Position numbers and translations under genes: made by a program | Notes under the pieces: generated by a model | Seen by the model: the letters and a program-made list of their open reading frames with translations, nothing else | Told to the model about the DNA's origin: nothing | Database searches by the model: none | Part shown: positions 43,318 through 50,806 of the stretch, one piece after another | Numbering within the stretch: the stretch's first letter is position 1 | Layout of the letters: every line of letters starts with the position of its first letter | NCBI GenBank assembly: GCA_041398025.1 | Contig: JAWKVM010000035.1 | Coordinates: forward strand, 26,327 to 90,326 | Length of the DNA: 64,000 nucleotides | Origin: JANQPX01 sp041398025 | GTDB lineage: Bacteria > Pseudomonadota > Alphaproteobacteria > Geminicoccales > Geminicoccaceae | Reading direction: 5' to 3'

Positions 43318-43531
43318 GCTGTTTTCGGTAAGCGGCGGCATCGGTCTGGCCAACCGCCCGGGCAATGGGATCGACCAATGTCAGCGTCCGCTGCAGCGCT
43401 TCCCGCATCCTGGCGATACGGATCGCCACCCATTGACGCACTCCGAGCCGCTCAGCTTTGACCGTCCGGCTGCCGTCAAGGCCCAAGCCGACCGGCTGAG
43501 TGGAGGCAGCGTCACCTTCTCCTTTCTCCAT
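43301..43531 (-). CDS. Possible 76-codon gene coupled to acdR
   Basis: Its ATG shares one base with the acdR stop (TGATG) and it runs in the same direction. The product is basic in its front half and ends in a helical stretch (MREALQRTLTLVDPIARAVG, then QTDAAAYRKQLGIVA). I do not recognise it. It could be the tail of a larger gene truncated by the IS110 event, or a chance frame; coupling is the only support. Confidence 0.3.
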   Translation of the reverse strand: MEKGEGDAASTQPVGLGLDGSRTVKAERLGVRQWVAIRIARMREALQRTLTLVDPIARAVGQTDAAAYRKQLGIVA

Positions 43532-44007
43532 CAGAATGGCAGAGATGCGTTGTCCTTGACCTCTTTCAAGACAAAGAAGGTGCGGATCTGCCGGACACCG
43601 GGCAGCGTGATGAGCTGCCTGCCGTGCAGCAGGTTGAACCCCGCCAGATCGCGCACCCGAATCTTCAACAGGTAGTCGAAGTCGCCAGCAACAAGGTTGC
43701 AGTCCAGCACCTCTTTCATCCCGCTGACGGCTTTCTCGAACTCCGTAAAGCTTTCCGGGGTCGAGCGGTCAAGCACCACCCCGACCATCACGAGCGCGCC
43801 GAGTCCCACGGCCGCCGGATCGACCTGCGCGCGAACCGACGCGATAAACCGCTCTTCGAACAGGCGCTGCGTGCGGCGGTGGCAAGTGGCGGCGCTGACA
43901 TTGACCATCTTGGCCAGATCGGCATTGGCCAGGCGACCATCTTGTTGCAGGGCCCGCAGGATGTTGCGATCGATCCTGTCCAACTCATGCACGGAAGTTT
44001 CTTCCAT
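43531..44007 (-). CDS. acdR: Lrp/AsnC-family regulator AcdR
   Basis: A 158-residue leucine-responsive-type regulator. The helix-turn-helix lies at about 10-50 (LDRIDRNILRALQQDGRLAN, VNVSAATCHRRTQRL), and the RAM/AsnC ligand-binding beta-alpha domain at about 70-150 (VLDCNLVAGDFDYLLKIRV). It is divergent from the ACC deaminase gene, the standard acdR-acdS arrangement, where AcdR activates acdS in response to ACC. The start at 44007 was preferred to a longer frame whose extra residues come from the promoter region. Confidence 0.85.
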   Translation of the reverse strand: MEETSVHELDRIDRNILRALQQDGRLANADLAKMVNVSAATCHRRTQRLFEERFIASVRAQVDPAAVGLGALVMVGVVLDRSTPESFTEFEKAVSGMKEVLDCNLVAGDFDYLLKIRVRDLAGFNLLHGRQLITLPGVRQIRTFFVLKEVKDNASLPF

Positions 44008-44148
44008 TTCATGCCTGATATATGGAATTTTGAGCAATATTGATGTCTCACTATAGATCGATCGATGCATTCTGCACGCTTATTTTGAAAGCCACTTTTG
44101 CGACGCAGCTGCTAGCCTGTTCCAAGCTGGATCCAAGGGAGCACGCTG

Positions 44149-45168
44149 ATGTCATTGCTGGCGAAATTCGAACGCTACCCGCTGACCTTCGGGCTGACCC
44201 CGATAGAGCACCTGCCGCGCCTGACCGAGGCGTTGGGAGGCAAGGTGCAGATCTTCGCGAAGCGCGAGGACTGCAACTCGGGCCTTGCCATGGGCGGCAA
44301 CAAGCTGCGCAAGCTCGAGTATATCGTGCCGGACGCCATTGCGTCGGGGGCCGATACGCTGGTGTCCATCGGCGGCGTGCAATCGAACCACACGCGCATG
44401 GTGGCGGCGACGGCGGCAAAGATCGGCATGAAATGCGTCGTCGTGCAGGAAAAATGGGTGCCGCACTACGACGCGGTATACGATCGCGTCGGCAATATCC
44501 TGCTGACCCGCCTGATGGGCGCGGACTCGCGCCTGGTCGATGACGGGTTCGACATCGGCATCCGGCAAAGCTGGGAAAGCGCGATCCAGGCGGTCAAAGA
44601 CGCAGGCGGTGTGCCCTATGGCATCCCGGCGGGGGCCAGCGTCCACAAATACGGCGCGCTTGGTTATATCGGCTTTGCCGAGGAAGTCGCCGAGCAGGAG
44701 AAGGAACTCGGCTTCACGTTCGACTACATCATCGTCTGCGTGGTCACCGGGTCGACCCAGGCTGGAATGATCGTGGGCTTTGCCGCGCAAGACCGCGCCC
44801 AGACCGTGATCGGTATCGACGCCTCGGGCACGCCGGACCAAACCCGAGCGCAGGTGCGGCAGATCGTCGACAATTCGGCCGTGCTGGTCGGATTAGGCCG
44901 TGCCATCCGCGAGCATGAGATCGTGATCAATCCCGACTATGCCTATCCCGCCTATGGTGTTCCGTCCAAGGAGACCAACGAGGCGATCAGGCTTGCCGCC
45001 CGGACCGAGGCGATGATCACCGATCCGGTCTACGAGGGCAAGTCGATGCAGGGCTTGATCGACCTGACCCGCAAGGGCTTCTTCCCCGAAGGCTCGCGCG
45101 TGCTCTACGCCCATCTGGGCGGCGCGCCTGCGATCAATGGCTACAGCTACTACTACAAGGAAGGCTGA
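44149..45168 (+). CDS. acdS: 1-aminocyclopropane-1-carboxylate deaminase
   Basis: A 339-residue PLP enzyme that cleaves ACC, the plant ethylene precursor, to ammonia and 2-oxobutyrate. The PLP lysine is Lys52 (GGNKLRKLEY). Glu296 (YEGKSMQG) and Leu323 (AHLGGAP), the two residues that separate true ACC deaminase from D-cysteine desulfhydrase, are both present. Long stretches such as FERYPLTFG, AKREDCNSGLA and VTGSTQAGM match the family. A start with GGGAG upstream suits 44149. It suggests an organism that lives with plants. The IS fragments around it point to horizontal acquisition. Confidence 0.95.
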   Translation: MSLLAKFERYPLTFGLTPIEHLPRLTEALGGKVQIFAKREDCNSGLAMGGNKLRKLEYIVPDAIASGADTLVSIGGVQSNHTRMVAATAAKIGMKCVVVQEKWVPHYDAVYDRVGNILLTRLMGADSRLVDDGFDIGIRQSWESAIQAVKDAGGVPYGIPAGASVHKYGALGYIGFAEEVAEQEKELGFTFDYIIVCVVTGSTQAGMIVGFAAQDRAQTVIGIDASGTPDQTRAQVRQIVDNSAVLVGLGRAIREHEIVINPDYAYPAYGVPSKETNEAIRLAARTEAMITDPVYEGKSMQGLIDLTRKGFFPEGSRVLYAHLGGAPAINGYSYYYKEG

Positions 45169-45239
45169 GCCTGCCGGAGCTCAAGGCCGCCCGGCAACCG
45201 CGCGGCCCGTGCCATTCCTGAAAACGGACCCATGCCGTC

Positions 45240-45360
45240 ATGTCCTTGGACGTCCACCATCTGAAGACCATCGAACAACGGTTGCTGTGGCTGTTCGCAC
45301 TGGACGATCCATCACGCCAATCATCTCAGGCCCAAGGTGGCCAGGATCAAGCTCGGTGGG
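45240..45360 (+). pseudogene. 5' scrap of a pyruvate dehydrogenase E1 gene
   Basis: From the ATG at 45240 the frame reads HHLKTIEQRLLWLF. After a frameshift near 45301 the next frame reads WTIHHANHLRPKVARIKLGG. Together they match the N-terminal TPP-domain opening of single-chain pyruvate dehydrogenase E1 (LKTIEERVLWLSTW..HHANHLRP...KVGGHQA). The sequence then joins ArsR codons. About 40 codons remain of a gene of about 800-900. Confidence 0.65.
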
Positions 45361-45364
45361 CATC

Positions 45365-45655
45365 AGGCGCCGCCGCATCGTCGAATCGCTGCGGGATGGC
45401 GAGCGGCAGGTTAACGACATCGTCCGGTCGGCCGGGATTCATCAATCCGGTGTCTCGCGTCACCTCCGGATCCTGCATGAGTCGGGCTTCGTCTCGATGC
45501 GGCCGAGCGGGCAGCGCCGTCTGTATGCGCTCCGGCCGGAGCCTTTTCGCGAGCTTGAGGCATGGCTCGCCGGCTACCGGCAGCTATGGGAGGCCCGCCT
45601 CGACCGCTTTGGTGCCGCGCTTGAACGGCGCCGGCAAAAGGAACCAGGGCCATGA
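45365..45655 (+). pseudogene. ArsR-family regulator fused behind the E1 scrap
   Basis: About 97 residues of an ArsR winged helix: RRRIVESLRDGERQVNDIVR then HQSGVSRHLRILHESGFV, with the tail YRQLWEARLDRFGAALERR typical of regulators paired with AHSA1 proteins. The proper N-terminus (LADPTR) has been replaced by the pyruvate-dehydrogenase fragment, so no natural start remains. Its stop overlaps an ATG (ATGA) of the following SRPBCC gene, as in the first module near 31.8 kb. Confidence 0.6.
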
Positions 45656-45982
45656 GTGACACGAGCAGAGAGTGACACGAGCGGATCGCCGGGAACCGGT
45701 ACGTCGCAGGCGAAGGTGATCATCGAGCGCACCTACCGCGCACGGCTCGAGGAACGATGGGCGCTGCGGACGACGACGGAAGGCATTGAGTCCTGGTGGG
45801 GTCCCGAGGGCTTTCGCGTGGAGGTCCGCACCCTTGAGGCGCGCGAGGGCGGGGTTCTCGGCTATGACATGATCGCGGACGCGCCCGAAGCCATTGCCGC
45901 GATGGCGCGCCTCAACCAGGCTCTGGCGCACGGCCCACGCGGATGGTTCGCCGAGTTCAGGCCGCGAGAGCGGCCCGGATGA
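45656..45982 (+). pseudogene. SRPBCC/AHSA1 gene with duplication and truncation
   Basis: The frame reads KVIIERTYRARLEERWALRT and TTEGIESWWGPEGFRVEV, the first half of an AHSA1-type START domain, up to WFAEFRPRER. It then ends a few bases before the IS5 element. A 16-base tandem duplication (45654-45669 with 45670-45685) right at the start puts the coupled ATG at 45652 out of frame. Only a GTG at 45656 reads the domain. Both lesions suggest an inactive gene. Confidence 0.6.
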
Positions 45983-45998
45983 TGGGGCATGAGCCTCA

Positions 45999-46926
45999 GA
46001 GCCCGTTTTTGAAGTTTTCTGGCGATTTCATGGGTTTGCCAATCGCCTGGCGAGAAGCTGGATGATGGCGACGACGGCGATGGCTTTGGAATGTTCGATC
46101 AGCCGTTCGAAATCTTTGGCGAGACGGCGGTTGCGACCAAGCCAGCCGAAGGTGCGCTCGATCACCCAGCGTTTTGGGATCACTTCGAACCCTTCGGCGT
46201 GCGGTGGCCTTTTGACAATCTCGAGCCGGAGCCTGGCGCCGGCTGCGTTGTTCGCGGCGATAGGTCCCTGATAGCCGGCATCGGCGAAAAGACAGTGCAG
46301 CCAAGGAAACTGCCGCTTGATCCAGCGGCAGGCCAAGGCCAGCCCATCACGGTCTTGGATGTTGGCCGCATGCACCGCCAGATTGAGGGGCAAGCCGATG
46401 GTGTCGGTGACCAGATGGCGCTTTCTGCCATTGATCTTTTTTCCGGCGTCATAGCCGCGCAATCCGCCAGCTTCTGTGGTTTTCACGCTCTGGCTGTCGA
46501 CAACGCCTGCCGTCGGTGACGCCTCCTTGCCGTCCTGCTCGCGCGCCTGCATCAAGAGGATCATCCAGATGCGATGCCATATCCCTTCCTGCCAGAAGCG
46601 CCGGAAATAGCCATAGACCGTGCTCCATGGTGGAAAGTCTTTCGGCAGCAAGCGCCACTGGCATCCAGTCCTCACGAGATAAAGGATCGCGTTCAAGACC
46701 TCGCGCAGATCCGTCGTCCGTCGCCGACCACCATGTCTCGCCGGCGGCAACAGGGGCTCGATCAAGCCATACTCGTCATCGGTGACGTCGCTTGCATAGC
46801 GAGCGTTCAAACGCTCATAGTGCGTTCGAGCGAAAGCAGTCCACATCGGTCATGGCTCCGTCGTTCCTGGCAGAATTCGGATGCCATAACTGGCTGTTTT
46901 CGCTCAACTTCTTTTAAAACGGGCTC
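45999..46926 (-). mobile_element. Intact IS5-family (IS1031-type) insertion sequence
   Basis: A 928-base element. Left end GAGCCCGTTTTTGAAG and right end, read inward on the minus strand, GAGCCCGTTTTAAAAGAAG form imperfect terminal inverted repeats. The bases TCA flank both ends (45996-45998 and 46927-46929), a 3-base duplication of TNA type as made by the IS1031 group. The single transposase gene fills the element. It lies just after the truncated SRPBCC gene. Confidence 0.85.
46028..46846 (-). CDS. IS5-family transposase
   Basis: A 272-residue DDE transposase, complete. The N-terminal DUF4096-type domain reads TDDEYGLIEPLLPPARHGGR and LNAILYLVRTGCQWRLLPKD. Catalytic residues are Asp in GVVDSQSVKTTE, Asp in CLFADAGYQG and Glu in RWVIERTFGWLGR. 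No frameshift is needed, unlike the two-frame IS427 group. The element may be active. Confidence 0.92.
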   Translation of the reverse strand: MWTAFARTHYERLNARYASDVTDDEYGLIEPLLPPARHGGRRRTTDLREVLNAILYLVRTGCQWRLLPKDFPPWSTVYGYFRRFWQEGIWHRIWMILLMQAREQDGKEASPTAGVVDSQSVKTTEAGGLRGYDAGKKINGRKRHLVTDTIGLPLNLAVHAANIQDRDGLALACRWIKRQFPWLHCLFADAGYQGPIAANNAAGARLRLEIVKRPPHAEGFEVIPKRWVIERTFGWLGRNRRLAKDFERLIEHSKAIAVVAIIQLLARRLANP

Positions 46927-46959
46927 TCAGACGTCATTAAAAGCGGCGATGATGCCAGT

Positions 46960-47715
46960 CTAAAGCGATTGGCCGCCCGAGACCTCGAGGCGCACGCCGC
47001 TGACCCATCCCATGCCGTCCGACAAAAGCGCCGCGATCGCGCCGCCGATATCGTCGGGCCTGCCGACCCGGCCAAGCGCCGTCATCGAGGCAATGTGCCG
47101 ATTGAGATCGGCGTTGTCGCGCACGGCACCACCGCCGAAGTCGGTCTCGATCGCTCCCGGGGCGATGCAGTTCACGCGGATGCCGCGCTCGCCCAGTTCC
47201 TTCGCGGCATAGCGCGTCATCACCTCGACAGCGCCCTTCATCGACCCATAGGCGGCGTAGCCCGGGAGCGCGAAGCGGGCGAGGCCCGACGAGACGAACA
47301 GGACATGGCCGCCATCGGCGATCTGGGGCAGCAGCGCCTGCGTCAGCAGGAACGGCGTCCGGACGTGAATCCGGTAGAGCTGGTCCAGCTGCTCGACGCT
47401 GGTGTCGGCGAAGGACGCATGGATGCCGATCCCCGCATTGTTCACCAGATGGTCGAGCCTGTCGCGCCCGAAGGCGGCCTGCAGCGTCTCGGCAACCTGT
47501 TCCGAAAACGCGGAGAAATCCTGCGCCTCGGCATCGAGCGGCAGCATCGCGGCCTTGACGCCCTCGGCCTCGATCGCACGGGCGACCTTCTCCGCTTCAC
47601 TTTTCGCGGAACGGTAGGTGCCGATGACGTGCGTGCCGGCGGCGGCGAGGTGCAGCGCTGCGGCGCGGCCGAGACCGCGGCTGGCGCCGGTGACGACAGC
47701 GATCTTGTCAGACAT
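46960..47715 (-). CDS. Short-chain dehydrogenase/reductase
   Basis: A 251-residue classical SDR. The NAD(P) motif is TGASRGLG (about 10-17), NNAG is at about 90, and the catalytic Ser, Tyr and Lys are in VSSGL, YAAYGSMKGA. The C-terminus VSGVRLEVSGGQ is typical. Thr-Tyr-Arg after the second strand (IGTYRSAKSE) suggests NADPH. The substrate is unknown. The start at 47715 follows AAGGAGA by 6 bases; a longer frame was rejected. The divergent LysR gene likely controls it. Confidence 0.88.
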   Translation of the reverse strand: MSDKIAVVTGASRGLGRAAALHLAAAGTHVIGTYRSAKSEAEKVARAIEAEGVKAAMLPLDAEAQDFSAFSEQVAETLQAAFGRDRLDHLVNNAGIGIHASFADTSVEQLDQLYRIHVRTPFLLTQALLPQIADGGHVLFVSSGLARFALPGYAAYGSMKGAVEVMTRYAAKELGERGIRVNCIAPGAIETDFGGGAVRDNADLNRHIASMTALGRVGRPDDIGGAIAALLSDGMGWVSGVRLEVSGGQSL

Positions 47716-47786
47716 GTCGATCTCCTTTCCTTGACACGGCCGATCCAACCTGGCCGTCCTCGGTGGATTTACATACCGATCGATCA

Positions 47787-47831
47787 TTCGATAATACGGA
47801 GATGATCGAATAGCCTATCCGGATTATCGAA
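47787..47831. promoter_or_regulatory. LysR-type operator region with 9-bp inverted repeat
   Basis: TTCGATAAT (47787-47795) and ATTATCGAA (47823-47831) are perfect inverted copies 27 bases apart. A further GATGATCGAA at 47801-47810 lies between them. They fill the gap between the SDR and LysR genes, with the right arm touching the lysR start, which suits autorepression and SDR control. Confidence 0.6.
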
Positions 47832-47833
47832 CA

Positions 47834-48730
47834 ATGCAGCGTCTCGACCTGAACACGCTCTCACAGTTTGCCGTCGTCGCCCGCCACCTCAATTTCCGCC
47901 GTGCAGCCGCGGAGCTCGCGGTGTCTCCCTCGACGCTCAGCGAGCGCATCCGCGACCTGGAGGATCGATTGGGGGTGCGTCTGCTCAACCGCACGACGCG
48001 CAGCGCCTCGTTGACCGAGGAGGGGCAGCGCCTGCTCGAGCGCACCCGGGACGCCATCGCCGTCCTCGACGACGTCGCGGCCGGCGTCGGGGCGGAGGAC
48101 GACGAGGCGGACCTGGCCGGCCGGCTGCGCATCAACGGTCCGCGCCCGGCCGTCGAATTGCGCCTCATGCCGCTGGTGACCTCCTTTCTGGCGAAGCATC
48201 CGGCCGTGCGGGTCGACGTCATCATCGAGAACGAGCTGGTGGACGTGGTCGCAGCCGGCTTCGATGCCGGCGTGCGCTACGACGAGGCGCTGGCGCAGGA
48301 CGCGGTCGCCATCAGGCTCGGCCCGGAACAGCGCATGATCATCGCGGCCACGCCGGACTACCTCGCGCGTCGCGGCACGCCGCGGCATCCCGACGATCTG
48401 GCCGCGCATGACTGCATCGGTCTCGTGTTCGCGCGCGGCAACGTCCTGCCCTGGTCGCTGGAACGGCGAGAGGACGCGATCGCGTTCGTGCCGCGTGACC
48501 GCCTGCTGGTCAACGCCGTCGAGACGGCGCTTCAGGCCGCGCGCGCATCGCTCGGGCTGGTCTATATCTTCGAGGACTATGCCGCGGCCGACGTGACTGC
48601 CGGACGGCTGGTTCCGGTGATGGATGACTGGACGCCGCCCTTTCCCGGGCCGTCTCTCTATTTCTCCGAACGGCGTCTGATGCCGCCGGTGCTGCGCGCC
48701 TTCGTCGATCACGTGAAGAGGCAAGCCTGA
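47834..48730 (+). CDS. LysR-family regulator
   Basis: A 298-residue regulator. The N-terminal helix-turn-helix reads NTLSQFAVVARHLNFRRAAA and SPSTLSERIRDLEDRLGVRL. The effector domain (about 90-295) has RLRINGPRPAVELRLMPLV and VDVIIENELVDVVAAGFDAG, typical of the subgroup that controls divergent SDR or oxidoreductase genes. The start at 47834 overlaps the right arm of the operator repeat. Confidence 0.9.
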   Translation: MQRLDLNTLSQFAVVARHLNFRRAAAELAVSPSTLSERIRDLEDRLGVRLLNRTTRSASLTEEGQRLLERTRDAIAVLDDVAAGVGAEDDEADLAGRLRINGPRPAVELRLMPLVTSFLAKHPAVRVDVIIENELVDVVAAGFDAGVRYDEALAQDAVAIRLGPEQRMIIAATPDYLARRGTPRHPDDLAAHDCIGLVFARGNVLPWSLERREDAIAFVPRDRLLVNAVETALQAARASLGLVYIFEDYAAADVTAGRLVPVMDDWTPPFPGPSLYFSERRLMPPVLRAFVDHVKRQA

Positions 48731-48781
48731 GAGAACCGGGAGAGGTCCGCTCTATCTCTTTGTTTCGACGCATGTCCTAAT

Positions 48782-48805
48782 CGATCAGGTATTTCCACCT
48801 GATCG
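48782..48805. repeat. REP-like intergenic hairpin
   Basis: CGATCAGGT and ACCTGATCG form a perfect 9-bp stem around ATTTCC, flanked by CGCATGTCCTAAT on the left and GGGAAAAGCTCTAG on the right. From memory the whole unit resembles a dispersed intergenic repeat of Rhizobiales and relatives. It sits between convergent genes and supplies the stop codon (TAG) of the leftward gene, so it may also end transcription in both directions. Confidence 0.55.
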
Positions 48806-48814
48806 GGAAAAGCT

Positions 48815-49975
48815 CTAGCGGCGATCGAGAACCTCGACCGACAGAATCGTCGGCAGGTGGCGTACGATCTCCTGCCAGCTGTCGCCCTCGTCGAGGCTGG
48901 CGAACACCGATCCGCCGTTCGTGCCGAAATAGAGGCCCGCAGGGTCGCGGCCGTCACCCGCCATGGCCTGGCGCAGCACGGTGAAGAAGCAGGCCTGCTG
49001 CGGCAGGCCCTCGCGCAGATCCTGCCAGCTCTCGCCGCCGTCGCGCGAGCGCCACACCGCTGCGGCCGCGTCCGGCGGGAAGCGTCCGGCCATGTCGCCG
49101 TTCAGCGGCAGCGTCCAGAGGGTTTCGGGATCGCGCGGATGAACGCGGATCGGAAAGCCGAAGGTCGAGGGCAGGCCGCCGGTGATGTCGTCCCAGCTGC
49201 GCCCGCCATTGACGGAGCGCCAGACGCCATGATGGTTCTGCTGGTAGAGGAGATCCCGATCGCCGGCTGCCCGCATCATGTTATGGACGCAATGCCCGGT
49301 TTCGCCGTCGCGCGGCGCCGCCGGATGGCTGTGGCCCGTGCAGGCCTCGGCGTTCGACAGCCGGTTGCGGCGCTCCCAGGTCTGGCCGCCATCCTCGGTC
49401 GCGAACACGCCGGCCGCCGAGATGCCGACCCAGAGGCGCTGCGGATCGGACGGATGCGGCACGATCGTATGCAGCACCAGGCCCGCGGCGCCGGGATTCC
49501 AGCTGTCGGCGGAGGGATGGTCGCTCAGCCCCTGAACCCGCTCCCAGGTGGCGCCGCCATTCCGGCTGGCCAGCAAGCCGGCGGGCTTGGTGCCGGCGTA
49601 GAGCACACCATGGGCATGGCAGAGGCTCCAGATCTGCGAGAACGTGTCGCCGAAAGGAAGCGGCCCCTCGGTCCAGCCGATCATCCGGGCGAAGTCCGGA
49701 TCATTCGCCGCCCAATCATCCATCGTGCCCCTGGTCAGCCTGACGACCTCCCAGGTCTCGCCCTCGTCATCCGATCGCCATATACCGGCACCACTCCAGT
49801 CGCCGCCGCCGCCGGCCCAGAGCGTGCCGGTCGCCGGATCGCCGACCATGTGGTTGATCGGCCAACCGTCGCAGAACGGCCCCCGCACCGCCCAGCCGCT
49901 GCGATCGCGTCCGCCGGAAGCCAGGAAGGCGCCTTTGTTGGTCCCGATCAGGACCGTCAGATCTTGAGAGAGCAT
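48815..49975 (-). CDS. BNR/sialidase-type beta-propeller protein
   Basis: A 386-residue protein of repeated BNR/Asp-box units (IWRSDDEGETWE, SRNGGATWERVQ, TEDGGQTWERR, VNGGRSWDDI, RDGGESWQDL, LDEGDSWQEI), i.e. a WD40/YVTN/BNR-like propeller. No sialidase Arg triad or signal peptide is visible, so it is probably cytoplasmic and of unknown function. The start at 49975 follows GGAGTGAG by 6 bases. A longer frame would add residues unlike the propeller. The final stop lies in the REP-like hairpin unit. Confidence 0.85.
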   Translation of the reverse strand: MLSQDLTVLIGTNKGAFLASGGRDRSGWAVRGPFCDGWPINHMVGDPATGTLWAGGGGDWSGAGIWRSDDEGETWEVVRLTRGTMDDWAANDPDFARMIGWTEGPLPFGDTFSQIWSLCHAHGVLYAGTKPAGLLASRNGGATWERVQGLSDHPSADSWNPGAAGLVLHTIVPHPSDPQRLWVGISAAGVFATEDGGQTWERRNRLSNAEACTGHSHPAAPRDGETGHCVHNMMRAAGDRDLLYQQNHHGVWRSVNGGRSWDDITGGLPSTFGFPIRVHPRDPETLWTLPLNGDMAGRFPPDAAAAVWRSRDGGESWQDLREGLPQQACFFTVLRQAMAGDGRDPAGLYFGTNGGSVFASLDEGDSWQEIVRHLPTILSVEVLDRR

Positions 49976-50173
49976 CGAATTCTCACTCCGTGAATGACAA
50001 GGGGCATGCGCCGGCACCGATAGCATCGGCGGATCCAGGCCGCAGCGATCGCCGGCGCGCTCCCTTAGGACGTCTCGAAAAGCCGGCGCCCGACAGGGTC
50101 GTGCAAATTTTTCCCAATGCCTCGCGAACCACAACAGATATGCGCTGATGTCGAGCCCAGAACCCCGCATGGG

Positions 50174-50410
50174 TCACGGCATCTTATCCGGCAGCGGAAA
50201 CCAGGTCACGAAACGTTCGAACGAGACGCGCTCCCCCGGCACCGTCATGTCGCCATGCGCTACGGCATCGGCGGTCGGCCGGCCGCCATAGACGACCGAG
50301 GCAAGCGACATGGGATCGGTGGCCACGACCACCGCGCAACCCTCGGGCTCGTCCCGTCTGCCGCGCAGTCCGCCGGCATCGAGATCGACGACGAACCCGT
50401 CGGCGCCGAA
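50174..50410 (-). pseudogene. C-terminal fragment of an HxlR-type regulator with SCP2-like domain
   Basis: The minus strand reads GFVVDLDAGGLRGRRDEPEG, CAVVVATDPMSLASVVYGG and DMTVPGERVSFERFVTWFPL. This resembles the SCP2-like tail of HxlR-family regulators. The helix-turn-helix half is missing, and a PhnB-like fragment on the opposite strand follows directly. Confidence 0.5.
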
Positions 50411-50419
50411 ACGAAGCCG

Positions 50420-50640
50420 ATGGCCGCCGCCGGCGGCAAGGCCGAGGAGGCCGCGGAATTCTATGCCGCGCTGCCGGTCGAGTTCACCCTGATGGGCCGA
50501 CATTTCGTCGGGCTGAACGGCGGCCCGGCGTTCAAGGTCAACGAAGCGCTCTCGCTGCAGATCCCGGTCGAGACGCAGGACGAGGTCGAGCGCCTGTCCG
50601 ATGCCCTCTCGGCGGTGCCGGACGCGGAGATGGACCTTGT
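50420..50640 (+). pseudogene. Fragment of a PhnB/VOC-family gene
   Basis: From ATG 50420 the frame reads GGKAEEAAEFYAALPVEFTL, then GRHFVGLNGGPAFKVNEALS and QIPVETQDEVERL. This is the glyoxalase-fold PhnB (3-demethylubiquinone methyltransferase-like) family with about 30 residues deleted between EFY and VEF. The C-terminal part is lost and the frame drifts after about 50605. Confidence 0.55.
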
Positions 50641-50806
50641 GGACGGGCTGCTCGCTCACGACGACGATGTCGCCGGGCCTCGGCGCCAGGCAATGCCGGA
50701 GATGGGGAAGAGCGGATGCGCGGAAGGAAGATAGGGCGAATGGCCGCGCATCGCGCGCTGCCGGTTTCACGCTTGCACCGCAACCTTTTGATGGCTGTCG
50801 ACGCCC

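Noticed and set aside
45169..45655. A single intact ArsR gene starting inside acdS
   Set aside because: The long frame begins in acdS codons and runs through pyruvate-dehydrogenase-like sequence read out of phase. Only the last 97 codons are ArsR.
48815..49975. Sialidase activity for the BNR protein
   Set aside because: Asp-box repeats are present but no catalytic Arg triad, Tyr/Glu pair or signal peptide is visible.
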